A stretch of DNA of 38,512 nucleotides from Nitrosomonas sp. (GTDB lineage: Bacteria; Pseudomonadota; Gammaproteobacteria; Burkholderiales; Nitrosomonadaceae): positions 1 to 38,512 of the forward strand of contig NZ_JAIEMO010000002.1 in the NCBI RefSeq assembly GCF_019752095.1. Reading direction: 5' to 3'. Each line of letters opens with the position of its first letter. Position 1 is the stretch's first letter. Below are positions 22,809-34,408 of this stretch, one piece after another. The notes beneath the pieces are model-generated. The model saw nothing but the letters and a program-made list of their open reading frames with translations. It had not been told where the DNA came from and ran no database searches. The translations under genes were made by a program, and so were the position numbers.

Positions 22809-25607
22809 CTAAGCATAGTTACGTGCTTCACCGCTGCCATAAAGATTGGAAACACAACGTTCACATAAAGTTGGGTGATCCGCGTGATGTCCGACATCCT
22901 GGCGATAATGCCAGCAGCGTTCGCATTTTGTGTGTGCGCTGGACGTCACAACAATACTTTCCTGCTGAGCATCATTGGCTTTAATCAAGTCAACTGCAGA
23001 GACAATCAATACAAAGCGCAAATCGTGATCCAGCGAGCTGAGCAAGGTAAAATCTTCGGCGCGGGCACGAATTTCAACTGTTGCCGCTAATGAAGAGCCT
23101 ATTTCTCCCTGAGTACGGGCATCTTCCAGTTTTTTCAACACTTGTGAACGCAATGTACGTATTTTCGCCCAGCGTTGCTGTAATAGCTCAGCATCCGGTT
23201 GCGCTGGAAAGATGTGCCAATTATGCAATAACACGCTATCTTGGCTATCGCCTGTCAGATGCTCCCAGACTTCTTCCGAAGTAAAACTCAGAATTGGTGC
23301 AAACAGCCGCACCAAGCAATATGCAATATGATGCAGCACAGTTTGTGCAGAACGGCGAGGCAGGCCTGTTGTTGCTGCCGTGTACAAGCGATCCTTGAGA
23401 ATATCCAGATAGAAGCCACCCAAATCTTCAGAACAAAAATTATGTAGTTTATGCACCGCTTGATGAAATTCATAGCGGTCATAACATTGTGTCAGATCGT
23501 CTTGAAATGCTTCAGTCAGCGCCAGCATATAACGATCAATTTCCAAACAATTCGCAACCTCAATTGAATCAGTTTGCGGATCAAAATCCATCAGATTAGC
23601 CAATAAAAAGCGCAGCGTATTACGAATACGGCGGTAACTTTCAATCACCCGTTTTAGAATTTCTTCGGAAATGGAAAGCTCGCCAGAATAATCGGTAGAC
23701 GCAACCCACAAGCGCAAAATATCGGCACCGGAAGTATTTATCACTTTTTGCGGCGCAATAACATTACCTTTGGATTTGCTCATTTTGTGGCCACTACCGT
23801 CCACCACGAAGCCGTGCGTGAGCAGCGCTTTGTATGGCGCATGACCGTCAATGGCGCACCCAGTTAACAGCGCGGATTGGAACCAGCCACGATGCTGATC
23901 GGAACCCTCCAAGTACAAATCAACCGGGAATGTAAGCTGCGCATCCGCTTTAACAACCGTGTCATGCGTGGTACCGGAATCGAACCAGACATCCAGGGTG
24001 TCGGTTAGTTTTTTATAATTCTTGGCTTCCTCACCGAGCAATTCGGAATCTTCCAACGCAAACCAGGCTTCGATTCCCTGCTGTTCCACTTTTTGCGCTA
24101 CTTGTTCGAGCAATTCAAGTGAACGTGGATGTGGCGCATGAGTGTCTTTTTGCACAAAAAATGTCATTGGAACACCCCAGTTGCGTTGGCGTGATACGCA
24201 CCAATCCGGACGGTTCTTGATCATTGCTTCCAGACGTGCCCTGCCCCATGTGGGATAAAATGCCGTGGTGTCGACTGCCTGCATAGCCAGTTCACGCAAT
24301 GTTTTATCTTGCGTAGATGCAGCATCTGTCTTATGCAAATTCATGCCGATAAACCATTGTGGCGTGGCACGAAAAATAATGGGGGTTTTATGACGCCAGC
24401 AATGAGGGTAGCTATGGTCAATCTTTTTTAAACAAAAAAGATGTTCATTGGTTTTGAGCGTATCAATGACAACATCGTTGGCCTTCCATACCGAGAGTCC
24501 ACCAACCAAAGGAATATGGGCAATAAATTTACCATCGCCATCCACTGGGCTCTCACTCGGCAAGTTGTAGTTTTGCCCGACAAAATAATCGTCCAGACCA
24601 TGTGCGGGCGCCGTGTGCACAAGCCCTGTACCCGCTTCCAATGTGACATGCTTGCCGCAAATGATTTTTACTGCACGCGGTTCAAACGGATGTTGCAATG
24701 GCAAATGCTCCAATGCCTGCCCTTTACATGTAGCCAGTGTTTCGCCGGTCAAGTCGTACCGCTCGAGACAGGCTTGCTGCAATTCGCTGGCAAGTATCAA
24801 TAGGCCCCGCGTCGTTTTTACTAGCGCGTAGTCGAATTCGGGGTGAACACAGACGGCTTGATTAGCAGGCAATGTCCACGGCGTAGTGGTCCAGATGATG
24901 GCATAGGTTTGGGTATTTTCTGGAACAGAAACGCCAAAAATATTGCCGAGCAATTGATGCGCTGACGGAATTGCAAAACCCACATCAATCGCAGGTGAGC
25001 TTTTATCTTCATACTCCACCTCCGCTTCAGCCAATGCGGAACCGCAATCTATACACCAGTTTACAGGTTTCTGACCTTGATACAGGTAACCACTCTGATA
25101 AATTTTGCCCAGTGCGCGAATAATACCGGCCTCAGTTTTGAAATTCATTGTCAGGTAAGGATGCTCCCAATCACCCAACACACCCAAGCGAATGAAATCG
25201 GCTTTCTGGCGCTCAACCTGTTCATTAGCAAAAGCACGGCAGAGTTCGCGTACTTTATCGGCGGGTAAGTGCTTGCCATGTTTTTTCTCGATCTGATGCT
25301 CGATCGGCAAACCATGACAATCCCAGCCAGGAATATAGGGCGCATCAAAGCCAGACAATGTTTTGCTTTTGACGATGACGTCCTTGAGGATTTTATTGAC
25401 CGCATGACCAATATGAATATCGCCATTGGCATACGGCGGACCATCGTGCAGTATGAATTTCGGACGGCCTTTGCTGACAGAACGAATCTTTTGGTATAGA
25501 TTTTTTTCTTGCCAGGCTTTCAACATTCCGGGCTCGCGGTTGGCAAGATTGCCACGCATCGGAAAAGGCGTATCGAGCAAATTGAGGGTTTTCTTATAAT
25601 CAATCAT
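22809..25607 (-). CDS. ileS: Isoleucyl-tRNA synthetase
   Basis: A 932-residue class I synthetase that charges tRNA-Ile with isoleucine and edits valine. The HIGH motif is in [22 protein letters not shown] (residues ~55-76) and KMSKS in [16 protein letters not shown] (~605). The editing domain ([12 protein letters not shown], about residue 240) and the C-terminal zinc site CERCWHYRQ ... CERCVSN (last 40 residues) are present, as in bacterial-type IleRS of E. coli form. It follows ribF after about 19 bp and precedes lspA. The reading frame is intact. Confidence 0.98.
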   Translation of the reverse strand: MIDYKKTLNLLDTPFPMRGNLANREPGMLKAWQEKNLYQKIRSVSKGRPKFILHDGPPYANGDIHIGHAVNKILKDVIVKSKTLSGFDAPYIPGWDCHGLPIEHQIEKKHGKHLPADKVRELCRAFANEQVERQKADFIRLGVLGDWEHPYLTMNFKTEAGIIRALGKIYQSGYLYQGQKPVNWCIDCGSALAEAEVEYEDKSSPAIDVGFAIPSAHQLLGNIFGVSVPENTQTYAIIWTTTPWTLPANQAVCVHPEFDYALVKTTRGLLILASELQQACLERYDLTGETLATCKGQALEHLPLQHPFEPRAVKIICGKHVTLEAGTGLVHTAPAHGLDDYFVGQNYNLPSESPVDGDGKFIAHIPLVGGLSVWKANDVVIDTLKTNEHLFCLKKIDHSYPHCWRHKTPIIFRATPQWFIGMNLHKTDAASTQDKTLRELAMQAVDTTAFYPTWGRARLEAMIKNRPDWCVSRQRNWGVPMTFFVQKDTHAPHPRSLELLEQVAQKVEQQGIEAWFALEDSELLGEEAKNYKKLTDTLDVWFDSGTTHDTVVKADAQLTFPVDLYLEGSDQHRGWFQSALLTGCAIDGHAPYKALLTHGFVVDGSGHKMSKSKGNVIAPQKVINTSGADILRLWVASTDYSGELSISEEILKRVIESYRRIRNTLRFLLANLMDFDPQTDSIEVANCLEIDRYMLALTEAFQDDLTQCYDRYEFHQAVHKLHNFCSEDLGGFYLDILKDRLYTAATTGLPRRSAQTVLHHIAYCLVRLFAPILSFTSEEVWEHLTGDSQDSVLLHNWHIFPAQPDAELLQQRWAKIRTLRSQVLKKLEDARTQGEIGSSLAATVEIRARAEDFTLLSSLDHDLRFVLIVSAVDLIKANDAQQESIVVTSSAHTKCERCWHYRQDVGHHADHPTLCERCVSNLYGSGEARNYA

Positions 25608-25626
25608 AAAAGTTACAATGAATAAG

Positions 25627-26598
25627 TTAAAGGGCGCTGCACAAGCGATTATATTGAATTGGCGTGGTCATAAAATATTCCTTGGCTTGTGCGACATCTT
25701 TTTCGATCTGCCGGATAAGCGTAGTGATATCTGCATATTTTTCTTCGTCACGCAGTTTGTGCAGAAAATCAACACGCAAGTGCTGTCCATAAATTTCATC
25801 AGCAAAGTCGAACAAATGAACCTCTAATACAGGTTTACCGTTCTCATGAATTGTTGGACGTACACCCAGGCTGGCTACACCCGGTAGTGGAATCTCCGAT
25901 GATGACGAATTGGCGCCATAGACTGATACCACGAAAATACCGGAAAGCGGTGGCAGGTTATGCTTCAACTGAATATTCGCTGTCGGGAACCCTATTTGTC
26001 TGCCTAATTTGTCACCATTGATGACGCGGCCACTGATACTGTAAGGTCTACCCAACAGTTTTGTGGCCGCATCCAAATCACCAGTAATCAACGCCTGCCG
26101 GATAGCAGTGCTGGAAACACGTTGATTGCCAATGACAATACTCGGCATGACTTCCAGCGTATAATTATTCTCCGCGGAGAGCGCTTGTAACATTGCAATA
26201 TCTCCCGCACGGCGTGCGCCAAAACGAAAATCATCGCCTACCAATAACCAGCGAACACGCAAATCTTGATTCAAAATCTGTGTAATGAATCGTTCCGGAT
26301 TGATCCTGGCAAAGTCATAATTAAAACGACAGATATGAATGCTATCGATCTCGGCCTGAATTAAGCGACTCAACTTTTCCCGCAAGCTGGTCAAACGCGC
26401 TGGGGCTTGATCCGGCGCGAAAAATTCGCGCGGGTGCGGTTCAAAGGTCATCACACAGGCGGGAAGCCCAAGTTGATTGGCAACATCTTTTAACCGAGTA
26501 AGTATCGCCTGATGGCCTAAATGAACGCCATCAAAATTACCTATGGTAAGTGCAACCGGCGTCTTAGCGTGTGCCGACACCTTGCGCCAAGTGTGCAT
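25627..26598 (-). CDS. ribF: Bifunctional riboflavin kinase / FAD synthetase
   Basis: RibF phosphorylates riboflavin to FMN and adenylylates FMN to FAD. The 323-residue product has the FAD synthetase nucleotidyltransferase domain, with [16 protein letters not shown] (residues ~18-33), [16 protein letters not shown] (~123-138) and STAIRQALI (~158). The riboflavin kinase domain has [15 protein letters not shown] (~187-201) and the [10 protein letters not shown] strand. It starts the ribF-ileS-lspA unit. A minus-strand TATAAT at 26778-26773 and a CRP-like palindrome at 26734-26751 lie in its upstream region. Confidence 0.97.
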   Translation of the reverse strand: MHTWRKVSAHAKTPVALTIGNFDGVHLGHQAILTRLKDVANQLGLPACVMTFEPHPREFFAPDQAPARLTSLREKLSRLIQAEIDSIHICRFNYDFARINPERFITQILNQDLRVRWLLVGDDFRFGARRAGDIAMLQALSAENNYTLEVMPSIVIGNQRVSSTAIRQALITGDLDAATKLLGRPYSISGRVINGDKLGRQIGFPTANIQLKHNLPPLSGIFVVSVYGANSSSSEIPLPGVASLGVRPTIHENGKPVLEVHLFDFADEIYGQHLRVDFLHKLRDEEKYADITTLIRQIEKDVAQAKEYFMTTPIQYNRLCSAL

Positions 26599-26733
26599 GA
26601 TAAGCAGGAACCAAAAAATTAGTGATTCTAACGTGTTTAAGGCAATCAGGTCTAGTTAACGTTGGGTCAATTTATGCCTTGATTCGGTACGGCTATTGGG
26701 GCATTTGACAGGGAGCAAGCAACTTTCATTCCG

Positions 26734-26751
26734 TTGTGAGTTTTCTCACAA
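26734..26751. promoter_or_regulatory. Perfect CRP/FNR-type palindrome
   Basis: TTGTGAGTTTTCTCACAA is a perfect 18-bp palindrome outside a 4-bp centre and contains exact CRP half-sites TGTGA-N6-TCACA. It lies in the 403-bp divergent spacer between ribF and the RTX gene. It is about 120 bp before the RTX promoter -35 box and just downstream of a minus-strand TATAAT. Binding by a CRP/FNR-family protein is an inference from the motif. Confidence 0.55.
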
Positions 26752-26854
26752 ATAATCCAGCTTCAAGCGATTATTATAGCGGCGTAACCTAAATATTCCT
26801 TTCAGGATGATATATTTTATATTAATAACAATCAGTTATGAAATAATTAAATAA

Positions 26855-26882
26855 TTGACATGTTATGGATTTTGGTTATATT
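26855..26882 (+). promoter_or_regulatory. Sigma-70 promoter of the RTX protein gene
   Basis: TTGACA (26855-26860), a perfect -35 box, is spaced 16 bp from TATATT (26877-26882), a near-perfect -10. Transcription would begin near 26890, leaving a leader of about 110 bases before the ATG at 27002. The surrounding DNA is AT-rich. No other gene lies between. Confidence 0.65.
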
Positions 26883-27001
26883 CACTGAGTAGCACGACCG
26901 GGGACAAATACATTTTTACTGGCTTTGGCATAGCGCTTAATCTATACAATGCTCACCGATTGGGCTGCTCATTTAAATTTCCAACAGTATGAGGTGATAA
27001 A

Positions 27002-27949
27002 ATGGCAATCGTTAACGGTACAAACTTCAATGACAACAACACAGTTCAATTTAATGGTGTTTTTTTTCAATTATTCCCACAATTAGATGGAACCAATGGC
27101 AATGATACGATCTCCGGCTTCAATGGAATCGATATTCTCCGTGGTTTCAATGGAAATGATGTATTAGACGGTGGCGCTGGTGCTGATAACATGGATGGCG
27201 GTGACCAGAACGACATTTACTTTGTAGACAATCTGAACGATGTGGCGGCAGAAGTTTTCAATGATGCTTTAGGAGGCGTTGATTTGGTAAATTCCTCCGT
27301 CACGCACACTTTAGGTTTTGGTATCGAGAATCTCAATCTCACAGGCGCCGCCATCATTAACGGCACCGGCAACGAGAACGGCAACAAAATCAATGGCAAC
27401 TCAGCCGCTAATATCATCAGTGGATTAAACGGTGATGATCGTCTTTTCGGATTGGAAGGCAATGATATTTTAAATGGAGGATCAGGTAACGATACTATGG
27501 CCGGTGGAGATGGCAATGATATTCTGCAAGGCGGATCAGGCAACGATGTCTTGCGTGGTGATAATGGTGATGATATTTTATCTGGCGGGCTTGGGAATGA
27601 TATCCTTTTTGCGGGTCTCGGCGCCACCGATCACTATCTGTTCAACACCCCGTTGAATAGCGCAACCAACGTGGATACCATCATGGGATTTTTTGCACCT
27701 GTCGACACCATTCGATTGGACAACGATATATTTACCAGTTTGGGAGCGCCCGGCGGCATTGCTGCGGGTAATCTCAAAATCGGCCCGGGTGCAGTCGCAA
27801 CCGACGCTAACGATTTCTTAATTTACGATACCACCACTGGTGCACTATCCTATGATGCCAACGGCAATGGCGCCGGAGCAGCGGTTCAGTTTGCTACTAT
27901 CGCCGGCGTAGCCCCATTATCAGCAGTTGATTTCTTGGTTGTCCAATAA
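27002..27949 (+). CDS. Secreted RTX calcium-binding repeat protein
   Basis: A 315-residue protein built around glycine-aspartate RTX nonapeptides (GGxGxDxLx). One group lies at residues ~35-70 ([34 protein letters not shown]) and a longer run at ~145-205 ([52 protein letters not shown]). These form a Ca2+-filled beta roll. There is no Sec signal. The C-terminus ([21 protein letters not shown]) fits a type I secretion signal. No ABC/MFP exporter genes are in the window, so it must use one elsewhere. The ribosome site GAGGTG precedes the ATG. No enzymatic domain is seen; it may be a surface-layer, adhesive or matrix protein. Confidence 0.88.
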   Translation: MAIVNGTNFNDNNTVQFNGVFFQLFPQLDGTNGNDTISGFNGIDILRGFNGNDVLDGGAGADNMDGGDQNDIYFVDNLNDVAAEVFNDALGGVDLVNSSVTHTLGFGIENLNLTGAAIINGTGNENGNKINGNSAANIISGLNGDDRLFGLEGNDILNGGSGNDTMAGGDGNDILQGGSGNDVLRGDNGDDILSGGLGNDILFAGLGATDHYLFNTPLNSATNVDTIMGFFAPVDTIRLDNDIFTSLGAPGGIAAGNLKIGPGAVATDANDFLIYDTTTGALSYDANGNGAGAAVQFATIAGVAPLSAVDFLVVQ

Positions 27950-27988
27950 GTAATCAAGAGACCCATCATTAGCAATGGATTCTTCACT

Positions 27989-28020
27989 AGCCAAACTCTA
28001 TTTTGTAATAGAGTTTGGCT
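27989..28020 (+). terminator. Terminator-like hairpin after the RTX gene
   Basis: AGCCAAACTCTATT (27989-28002) pairs perfectly with AATAGAGTTTGGCT (28007-28020), a 14-bp stem with a 4-base loop, 40 bp after the stop codon. The following TATATCATC lacks a long T-run, so termination may be partial, or the hairpin may protect the mRNA 3' end. Confidence 0.6.
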
Positions 28021-28229
28021 TATATCATCAATATAAGCACCTATTCAGCTTCGATTCTCTCCAAATGAACTTCTGCCCGACCAGTTGTTCTCTACTTTAG
28101 TTGTTAATCTAATCTCTACCGCATTTTTTAGTTTCACTGTATATTTCGTTGCTATTTCACAAACCATCCGTAAATTAGAAACTTGTGGTAATTAGCTCTA
28201 TTGAATATGATCTAAAAAGCATGAAGCGT

Positions 28230-28235
28230 TATAAT
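28230..28235 (+). promoter_or_regulatory. Candidate -10 box of the ovoAB operon
   Basis: A perfect TATAAT lies 38 bp before the ovoA ATG in an AT-rich 250-bp spacer. No convincing -35 box sits 16-18 bp upstream, so an activator may be needed. The call rests on the -10 box alone. Confidence 0.35.
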
Positions 28236-28273
28236 ACCCGCCAAAGAATTGAATAATCCGCTAAAAATACGTT

Positions 28274-30388
28274 ATGTCACAACCCCTATTCCAAAGAACA
28301 CCACTGCTCGATGGCGCTGATATCAGTCTAAAACGTGAGGAAATCCGTAGTTATTTCCACACCACGCTGGACCGCTATGAGCAACTATTTGAAACGCTAC
28401 GTAATGACGAAGCGTACTATGAAAAACCCATTGCATTGCGCCACCCATTGATTTTCTATCTGGGTCATACCGCAACCTTTTTTGTGAATAAGCTCATTCT
28501 TGCCGGATTGATCACCGAGCGCATCGATCCCCGCCTGGAATCGATTTTTGCCGTTGGTGTCGATGAAATGAGCTGGGACGATCTGGATAGCACGCATTAC
28601 AACTGGCCCAGCGTCAAAGAGGTGCAATCTTATCGAAAATCCATGCGCAGCTTGGTCGATGAACTGATTAGCACCATGCCGCTGACTTTGCCAATTTCCT
28701 GGGAAAGTAATTGGTGGCCGATACTGATGGGCATTGAACACGAACGCATCCACCTGGAAACTTCCTCGGTACTGATCCGTCAGCACGCGTTGCATTTTGT
28801 GCAACCACACCCGGATTGGCAGCCCTGTCATAAATCCGGAACCGCGCCGCAAAATGAATTGATTCGCGTTGAAGTAGGCACCGTCACAATCGGAAAAAAC
28901 AAAACAGACCATCAACATTACGGCTGGGATAATGAATATGGTTCACATACGGCCGACATCCCAGCCTTTCAAGCAAGCAAGTTTCTGGTCAGCAATCAGG
29001 AATTCCTACCTTTCGTTGAAGCCAATGGCTATCGGACAGAAAGTTATTGGCAGGAGGAAGGCCGCTCCTGGCAAGAATTCACGCAAGCAGAACACCCAAC
29101 ATTCTGGATCAGAAAGGACGACACATGGTACTTGCGCCTGATGACGGAGGAAATTCCGATGCCGTGGGATTGGCCGGTTGAGGTCAATTATCACGAAGCG
29201 AAGGCGTTCTGTAACTGGAAGGCTGCTATGACAAAACAACCCGTGCGATTGCCAACCGAAGATGAATGGTATCGGCTCTATGATGCCGCACAATTGCCCG
29301 AAGTACCGATGGATACGAAAGCTTGCGGCAATCTGCATCTGGATTATTACGCATCGAGTTGTCCAGTTACTGAATTTGCCTACGGCGATTTTTTCGATAT
29401 CGTCGGAAACGTCTGGCAATGGACAGAAACACCCACCTATCCATTTTCTGGCTTTGACGTGCACCCGCTTTATGACGACTTCACCACACCGACATTTGAT
29501 GGCCAGCACAATTTGATCAAAGGGGGTTCATGGATTGCTTGTGGCAACGAATCGTTGCGCAGTGCGCGTTATGCCTTCCGTCGTCATTTTTTCCAGCATG
29601 CGGGCTTCCGCTATGTGGTTTCGGATGCGCCAACGACACTGCCGGCTTCCAATTATGAAACCGACAAACTACTCTCGGAGTATGCAGAATTTCATTATGG
29701 TGACGTCTATTTCGACGTGCCTAATTTCTCCAAAGCACTGGCAGAAATTGCGCTCGAAGCAATGGAAGATAAACTCAAGCACACCGCGCTGGACCTGGGC
29801 TGTGCATCTGGCCGATCCACTTTTGAATTGGCACGCGGTTTTGATCATGTCACCGGCATCGACTTTTCCGCACGCTTCATTGGTCAGGGCGTGCAACTGG
29901 TGCAACAAGGCACCCTACGCTACACCTTGACCGAGGAAGGCGATTTGGTTTCTTACAAAGAACGCACGCTGTCCGATCTGGGACTAGATCAAGTCAAAGA
30001 TCGTGTCGAGTTTTATCAGGGCGATGCGTGTAATTTAAAATCGATTTTTACCGGCTACGACTTAATTCTTGCTGCTAACTTGATCGACCGGCTGTATGAT
30101 CCAGACAAGCTGCTCAGCAACATTCATACGCGTATCAACGCGGGCGGTTTGCTGATGATCGCATCACCTTACACCTGGCTGACTGAACATACCAAGAAAG
30201 AATCCTGGGTTGGCGGCTTCAAACGCGATGGTGAGAATTTCACCACATTGGATGGCTTGAAAGAAATTCTGGGCAAAAACTTCCGCCTGATACAAGGCCC
30301 GCAGTCCGTGCCTTTTGTCATCCGTGAAACCAAGCGCAAATTCCAGCATACATTGTCTGAAGTCACGATCTGGGAGAAAACTTCTTGA
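28274..30388 (+). CDS. ovoA: 5-histidylcysteine sulfoxide synthase / mercaptohistidine N-methyltransferase (OvoA)
   Basis: OvoA joins cysteine and histidine oxidatively with non-haem iron, and later methylates the imidazole to give ovothiol A. The 704-residue product has all three expected parts. A DinB-like iron-binding helical domain (residues ~25-180) contains MGIEHERIHLETSSVLIRQ. A formylglycine-generating-enzyme-like sulfoxide synthase domain (~200-450) contains VRLPTEDEWYRLYDAA, DIVGNVWQWTETP and LIKGGSWIACGNESLRSARYAFR. A C-terminal SAM methyltransferase (~490-704) contains ALDLGCASGRSTFELARG and VTGIDFSARFI. Length matches OvoA rather than the shorter EgtB. Its stop overlaps the ovoB start. 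Confidence 0.93.
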   Translation: MSQPLFQRTPLLDGADISLKREEIRSYFHTTLDRYEQLFETLRNDEAYYEKPIALRHPLIFYLGHTATFFVNKLILAGLITERIDPRLESIFAVGVDEMSWDDLDSTHYNWPSVKEVQSYRKSMRSLVDELISTMPLTLPISWESNWWPILMGIEHERIHLETSSVLIRQHALHFVQPHPDWQPCHKSGTAPQNELIRVEVGTVTIGKNKTDHQHYGWDNEYGSHTADIPAFQASKFLVSNQEFLPFVEANGYRTESYWQEEGRSWQEFTQAEHPTFWIRKDDTWYLRLMTEEIPMPWDWPVEVNYHEAKAFCNWKAAMTKQPVRLPTEDEWYRLYDAAQLPEVPMDTKACGNLHLDYYASSCPVTEFAYGDFFDIVGNVWQWTETPTYPFSGFDVHPLYDDFTTPTFDGQHNLIKGGSWIACGNESLRSARYAFRRHFFQHAGFRYVVSDAPTTLPASNYETDKLLSEYAEFHYGDVYFDVPNFSKALAEIALEAMEDKLKHTALDLGCASGRSTFELARGFDHVTGIDFSARFIGQGVQLVQQGTLRYTLTEEGDLVSYKERTLSDLGLDQVKDRVEFYQGDACNLKSIFTGYDLILAANLIDRLYDPDKLLSNIHTRINAGGLLMIASPYTWLTEHTKKESWVGGFKRDGENFTTLDGLKEILGKNFRLIQGPQSVPFVIRETKRKFQHTLSEVTIWEKTS

Positions 30389-31563
30389 GCAGTGGTTTTG
30401 ATTTTGACCACCAGATCAATCGCGCAGCAACTCACAGCGTCAAGTATGATGGCCGGCAAGCTATGTTCGGCATCAGCGAGGTCATCCCGGCATGGGTAGC
30501 CGACATGGATTTCGCCGCGCCACCTGCAGTCACCCAGGCATTGATAGCGCGCGCCAAGCACCCGATATACGGCTATACGCTCTTCCCCGATAGCACATAT
30601 GATGCTCTAATCCATTGGATGAAACGACGGCATGACTGGAGCATTCAGCGCGACTGGATTATCCTCTGCCCCGGCGTGGTGCCATCGATCAACGCCGCCG
30701 TGATGGCATTCACACAACCTGGTGAGTCAGTCATTATCCAACCACCGGTATATTTTCCTTTTTTTTCGGCTGTCACACAGACCGGCCGAATACTGACCCA
30801 AAATCCGCTACGGCTACAAAATAGCCGCTACACGCTTGATTTCGATCATCTGGAACAATGCGCCAAGCAAGCGAAATTGCTGCTGCTGTGCTCGCCGCAT
30901 AATCCAGTTGGTCGTGTTTGGCAACCCAATGAGCTGGAACAGCTGCTACAAATTGCTGAAAAACGAAACTTAATTATTTTTTCGGACGAAATCCATGCCG
31001 ATTTGATTTACCCCGGCAATCAACACTCCGCCCTCGCCGCAATTGCAAAAAATAACGCTAAAATCATTACGGCAGTGGCTCCCAGCAAAACCTTCAACAT
31101 CCCCGGATTAAATCTGTCGGCACTGATTATTCCAGATGATTCCACGCGCAGCGCCATGACAAAAATTTTCGACAATTTTCACGTCAGTGCATCCAATCCG
31201 TTCAGCATCGCTGCGTTTGAAGCCGCCTACCAAGAAGGTGAAACATGGTTGGAAGCGCTATTGATTTATTTGCACGACACGCGCGATTGCGTTGAAGCAT
31301 TCTTGGCCGAGCATTTACCCGAAATCAAAGTAATCAAAGCCGAAGGCACTTATCTGCTGTGGCTGGACTGTCGGACAATGAACATGACCGACGCACAGCT
31401 GAAACATTTCTTCGGCCATGAAGCGGGTGTTGGCATGAATCCCGGCACGCAATTCGGCAAGGAAGGCAGCGGGTTTATGCGGCTGAATATTGGTGCACCG
31501 AGAAAGACGGTTTTATCAATCATGCACAAAATTAAGCAGGCTTGGCACAATAAAAATAATTAA
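30385..31563 (+). CDS. ovoB: PLP-dependent C-S beta-lyase (OvoB, MalY/PatB family)
   Basis: A 392-residue fold-type I PLP enzyme of the MalY/PatB cystathionine beta-lyase family. It shows VIPAWVADMDFAAPPAV (residues ~32-48), CSPHNPVGRVW (~170), IIFSDEIHADLIYPG (~193-207) and the PLP-lysine motif APSKTFNIPGLN (~232-243). Directly coupled to ovoA through a TTGA overlap (TTG start, TGA stop of ovoA), it is best read as OvoB, which cleaves the histidylcysteine sulfoxide to release the thiol-histidine. The family alone would allow a general beta-lyase; the overlap makes OvoB the stronger call. Confidence 0.85.
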   Translation: MSSGFDFDHQINRAATHSVKYDGRQAMFGISEVIPAWVADMDFAAPPAVTQALIARAKHPIYGYTLFPDSTYDALIHWMKRRHDWSIQRDWIILCPGVVPSINAAVMAFTQPGESVIIQPPVYFPFFSAVTQTGRILTQNPLRLQNSRYTLDFDHLEQCAKQAKLLLLCSPHNPVGRVWQPNELEQLLQIAEKRNLIIFSDEIHADLIYPGNQHSALAAIAKNNAKIITAVAPSKTFNIPGLNLSALIIPDDSTRSAMTKIFDNFHVSASNPFSIAAFEAAYQEGETWLEALLIYLHDTRDCVEAFLAEHLPEIKVIKAEGTYLLWLDCRTMNMTDAQLKHFFGHEAGVGMNPGTQFGKEGSGFMRLNIGAPRKTVLSIMHKIKQAWHNKNN

Positions 31564-31719
31564 TCGGCATGCTGTATTGCAGCTAAAATTCGGTCTCGAG
31601 CGTGTACATTATAAATATCAGACCCTATTCGTTCGCTTTGATCCTCAAACAACTTGGCAATTTTAATAGGCAAAGGCAGCAGAAGCAGAAGTAATCCAGT
31701 ACTTAACTGAATCATTTAA

Positions 31720-32946
<1,227 letters not shown>

Positions 32947-32954
32947 ATTTGAAC

Positions 32955-32995
32955 CAACAATCCTGTGGCAAAACCACAGGATTGTTGAGTTTTTA
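32955..32995. terminator. Terminator between convergent dapE and hslU
   Basis: CAACAATCCTGTGG (32955-32968) pairs perfectly with CCACAGGATTGTTG (32974-32987) around CAAAA, followed by AGTTTTTAG. The 14-bp stem and T-run serve dapE. Its symmetry allows it to end hslU transcripts too, although that side lacks a clean T-run. Confidence 0.85.
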
Positions 32996-33019
32996 GATTA
33001 AGACTATAACAAGTAGCAA

Positions 33020-34351
33020 TTACAACACATACCTTGCCAAATCCTCACTTTGTGACAAATCCTTAAGACGCTCATCTACATACGCTGCATCAATGACCAA
33101 GGTTTCACCGCTGTGTTTAGGCGCATTATAAGAAACCTCCTCGAGCAGCTTCTCGATGACGGTATGCAAACGCCTGGCACCGATATTTTCAGTTTTACTG
33201 TTAACAGAGTGCGCAATTTCAGCCAGGCGTTTGATCGCATCGCCGTTAAATTGTAATGTTACGCCCTCGGTAGCTAACAGTGCCTCATATTGGCGTGTTA
33301 GACAAGCGTCGGTATTAGTCAGAATCTGCTCAAAATCACTAACGCTCAGGCTGGTCAGTTCAACGCGAATAGGAAAACGCCCTTGCAGTTCCGGGATCAA
33401 ATCAGAAGGCTTGGACATATGAAACGCGCCACTGGCGACAAACAGAATATGATCGGTTTTGATCATGCCGTACTTAGTGGAAACGGTCGTGCCTTCTACC
33501 AAAGGCAGCAAATCGCGTTGCACACCCTGCCGTGAAACATCCCCACCGGCATTGCTGGCCCGGCTGGCAATTTTGTCTATTTCATCCAGAAATACAATAC
33601 CGTTCTGTTCCACATTCTGGATCGCTGATAGTTTCAATTCTTCATCATTGACCATTTTTGTAGCTTCTTCTTCCAACAATATTTTTTTTGCTTCACGTAT
33701 CGTCAATTTGCGGGTTTTCTTTCTTTCGCCGCCCATATTCTGAAACATACCTTGAATTTGGGATGTCAAGTCTTCCATTCCTGGTGGCGCAAAAATTTCC
33801 ATGCTGGCGCGGGGAGCCGCTACCTCAATTTCAATTTCCTTATCATCCAATTCCCCCTCGCGCAGTTTTTTACGAAACTTTTGTCGCGTCAAATTATCGT
33901 GATCATCCGCATTGACTTGTGTCCCAAAGTCCCTGGAACCTGGTAATAGCGCATCAAGAATACGATCCTCGGCACGATCTTCGGCAAGTGGTTGCTTCTT
34001 GCGAGTTTCTCTTTCTCGTGATTCCTTCACGGCTGTTTCCGCCAGATCGCGAATAATTGAATCAACATCGCGCCCAACATAGCCAACCTCAGTAAATTTA
34101 GTCGCCTCGATCTTGATAAAAGGCGCATTTGCAAGTTTGGCCAAACGACGTGCAATTTCGGTTTTACCGACGCCGGTTGGCCCGATCATCAGGATATTTT
34201 TCGGCGTGATCTCCTGACGCAGAGGATCAGCAACCTGTTGGCGGCGCCAACGATTTCTCAGCGCGATCGCAACAGCCCTTTTGGCTGAGTCCTGGCCAAT
34301 TATATGTTTGTCCAGCTCGTGAACAATTTCCTGCGGAGTCATTTGTGACAT
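33020..34351 (-). CDS. hslU: ATP-dependent protease ATPase subunit HslU (ClpY)
   Basis: The AAA+ unfoldase that feeds proteins to HslV. The 443-residue product shows the Walker A motif [19 protein letters not shown] (residues ~54-72), the pore-loop GYVGRDVDS (~90), the inserted I-domain (about 110-240), the Walker B motif [14 protein letters not shown] (~252-265), and the sensor and C-terminal regions ending EDLARYVL, where the last residues dock into HslV. It follows hslV by 57 bp on the same strand. Confidence 0.98.
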   Translation of the reverse strand: MSQMTPQEIVHELDKHIIGQDSAKRAVAIALRNRWRRQQVADPLRQEITPKNILMIGPTGVGKTEIARRLAKLANAPFIKIEATKFTEVGYVGRDVDSIIRDLAETAVKESRERETRKKQPLAEDRAEDRILDALLPGSRDFGTQVNADDHDNLTRQKFRKKLREGELDDKEIEIEVAAPRASMEIFAPPGMEDLTSQIQGMFQNMGGERKKTRKLTIREAKKILLEEEATKMVNDEELKLSAIQNVEQNGIVFLDEIDKIASRASNAGGDVSRQGVQRDLLPLVEGTTVSTKYGMIKTDHILFVASGAFHMSKPSDLIPELQGRFPIRVELTSLSVSDFEQILTNTDACLTRQYEALLATEGVTLQFNGDAIKRLAEIAHSVNSKTENIGARRLHTVIEKLLEEVSYNAPKHSGETLVIDAAYVDERLKDLSQSEDLARYVL

Positions 34352-34408
34352 GGTTTCAGATTCTGTGATAAGTGTAATGTAAACAGCGGCTATAAACTAC
34401 CGACAAAT

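Noticed and set aside
27100..27620. Short repeated units that could suggest a CRISPR array or tandem DNA repeat
   Set aside because: The repeats are coding RTX nonapeptides with varied codons and no constant spacers. I saw no CRISPR array anywhere in the window.
27217..27627. A 136-codon Pro/Ser-rich minus-strand frame opposite the RTX gene
   Set aside because: Its repetitive S-L-P-D-P-P pattern is simply the complement of the RTX glycine-aspartate codons.
30169..30561. A 130-codon minus-strand frame across the ovoA-ovoB junction
   Set aside because: It crosses two well-supported plus-strand genes and has no recognisable features.
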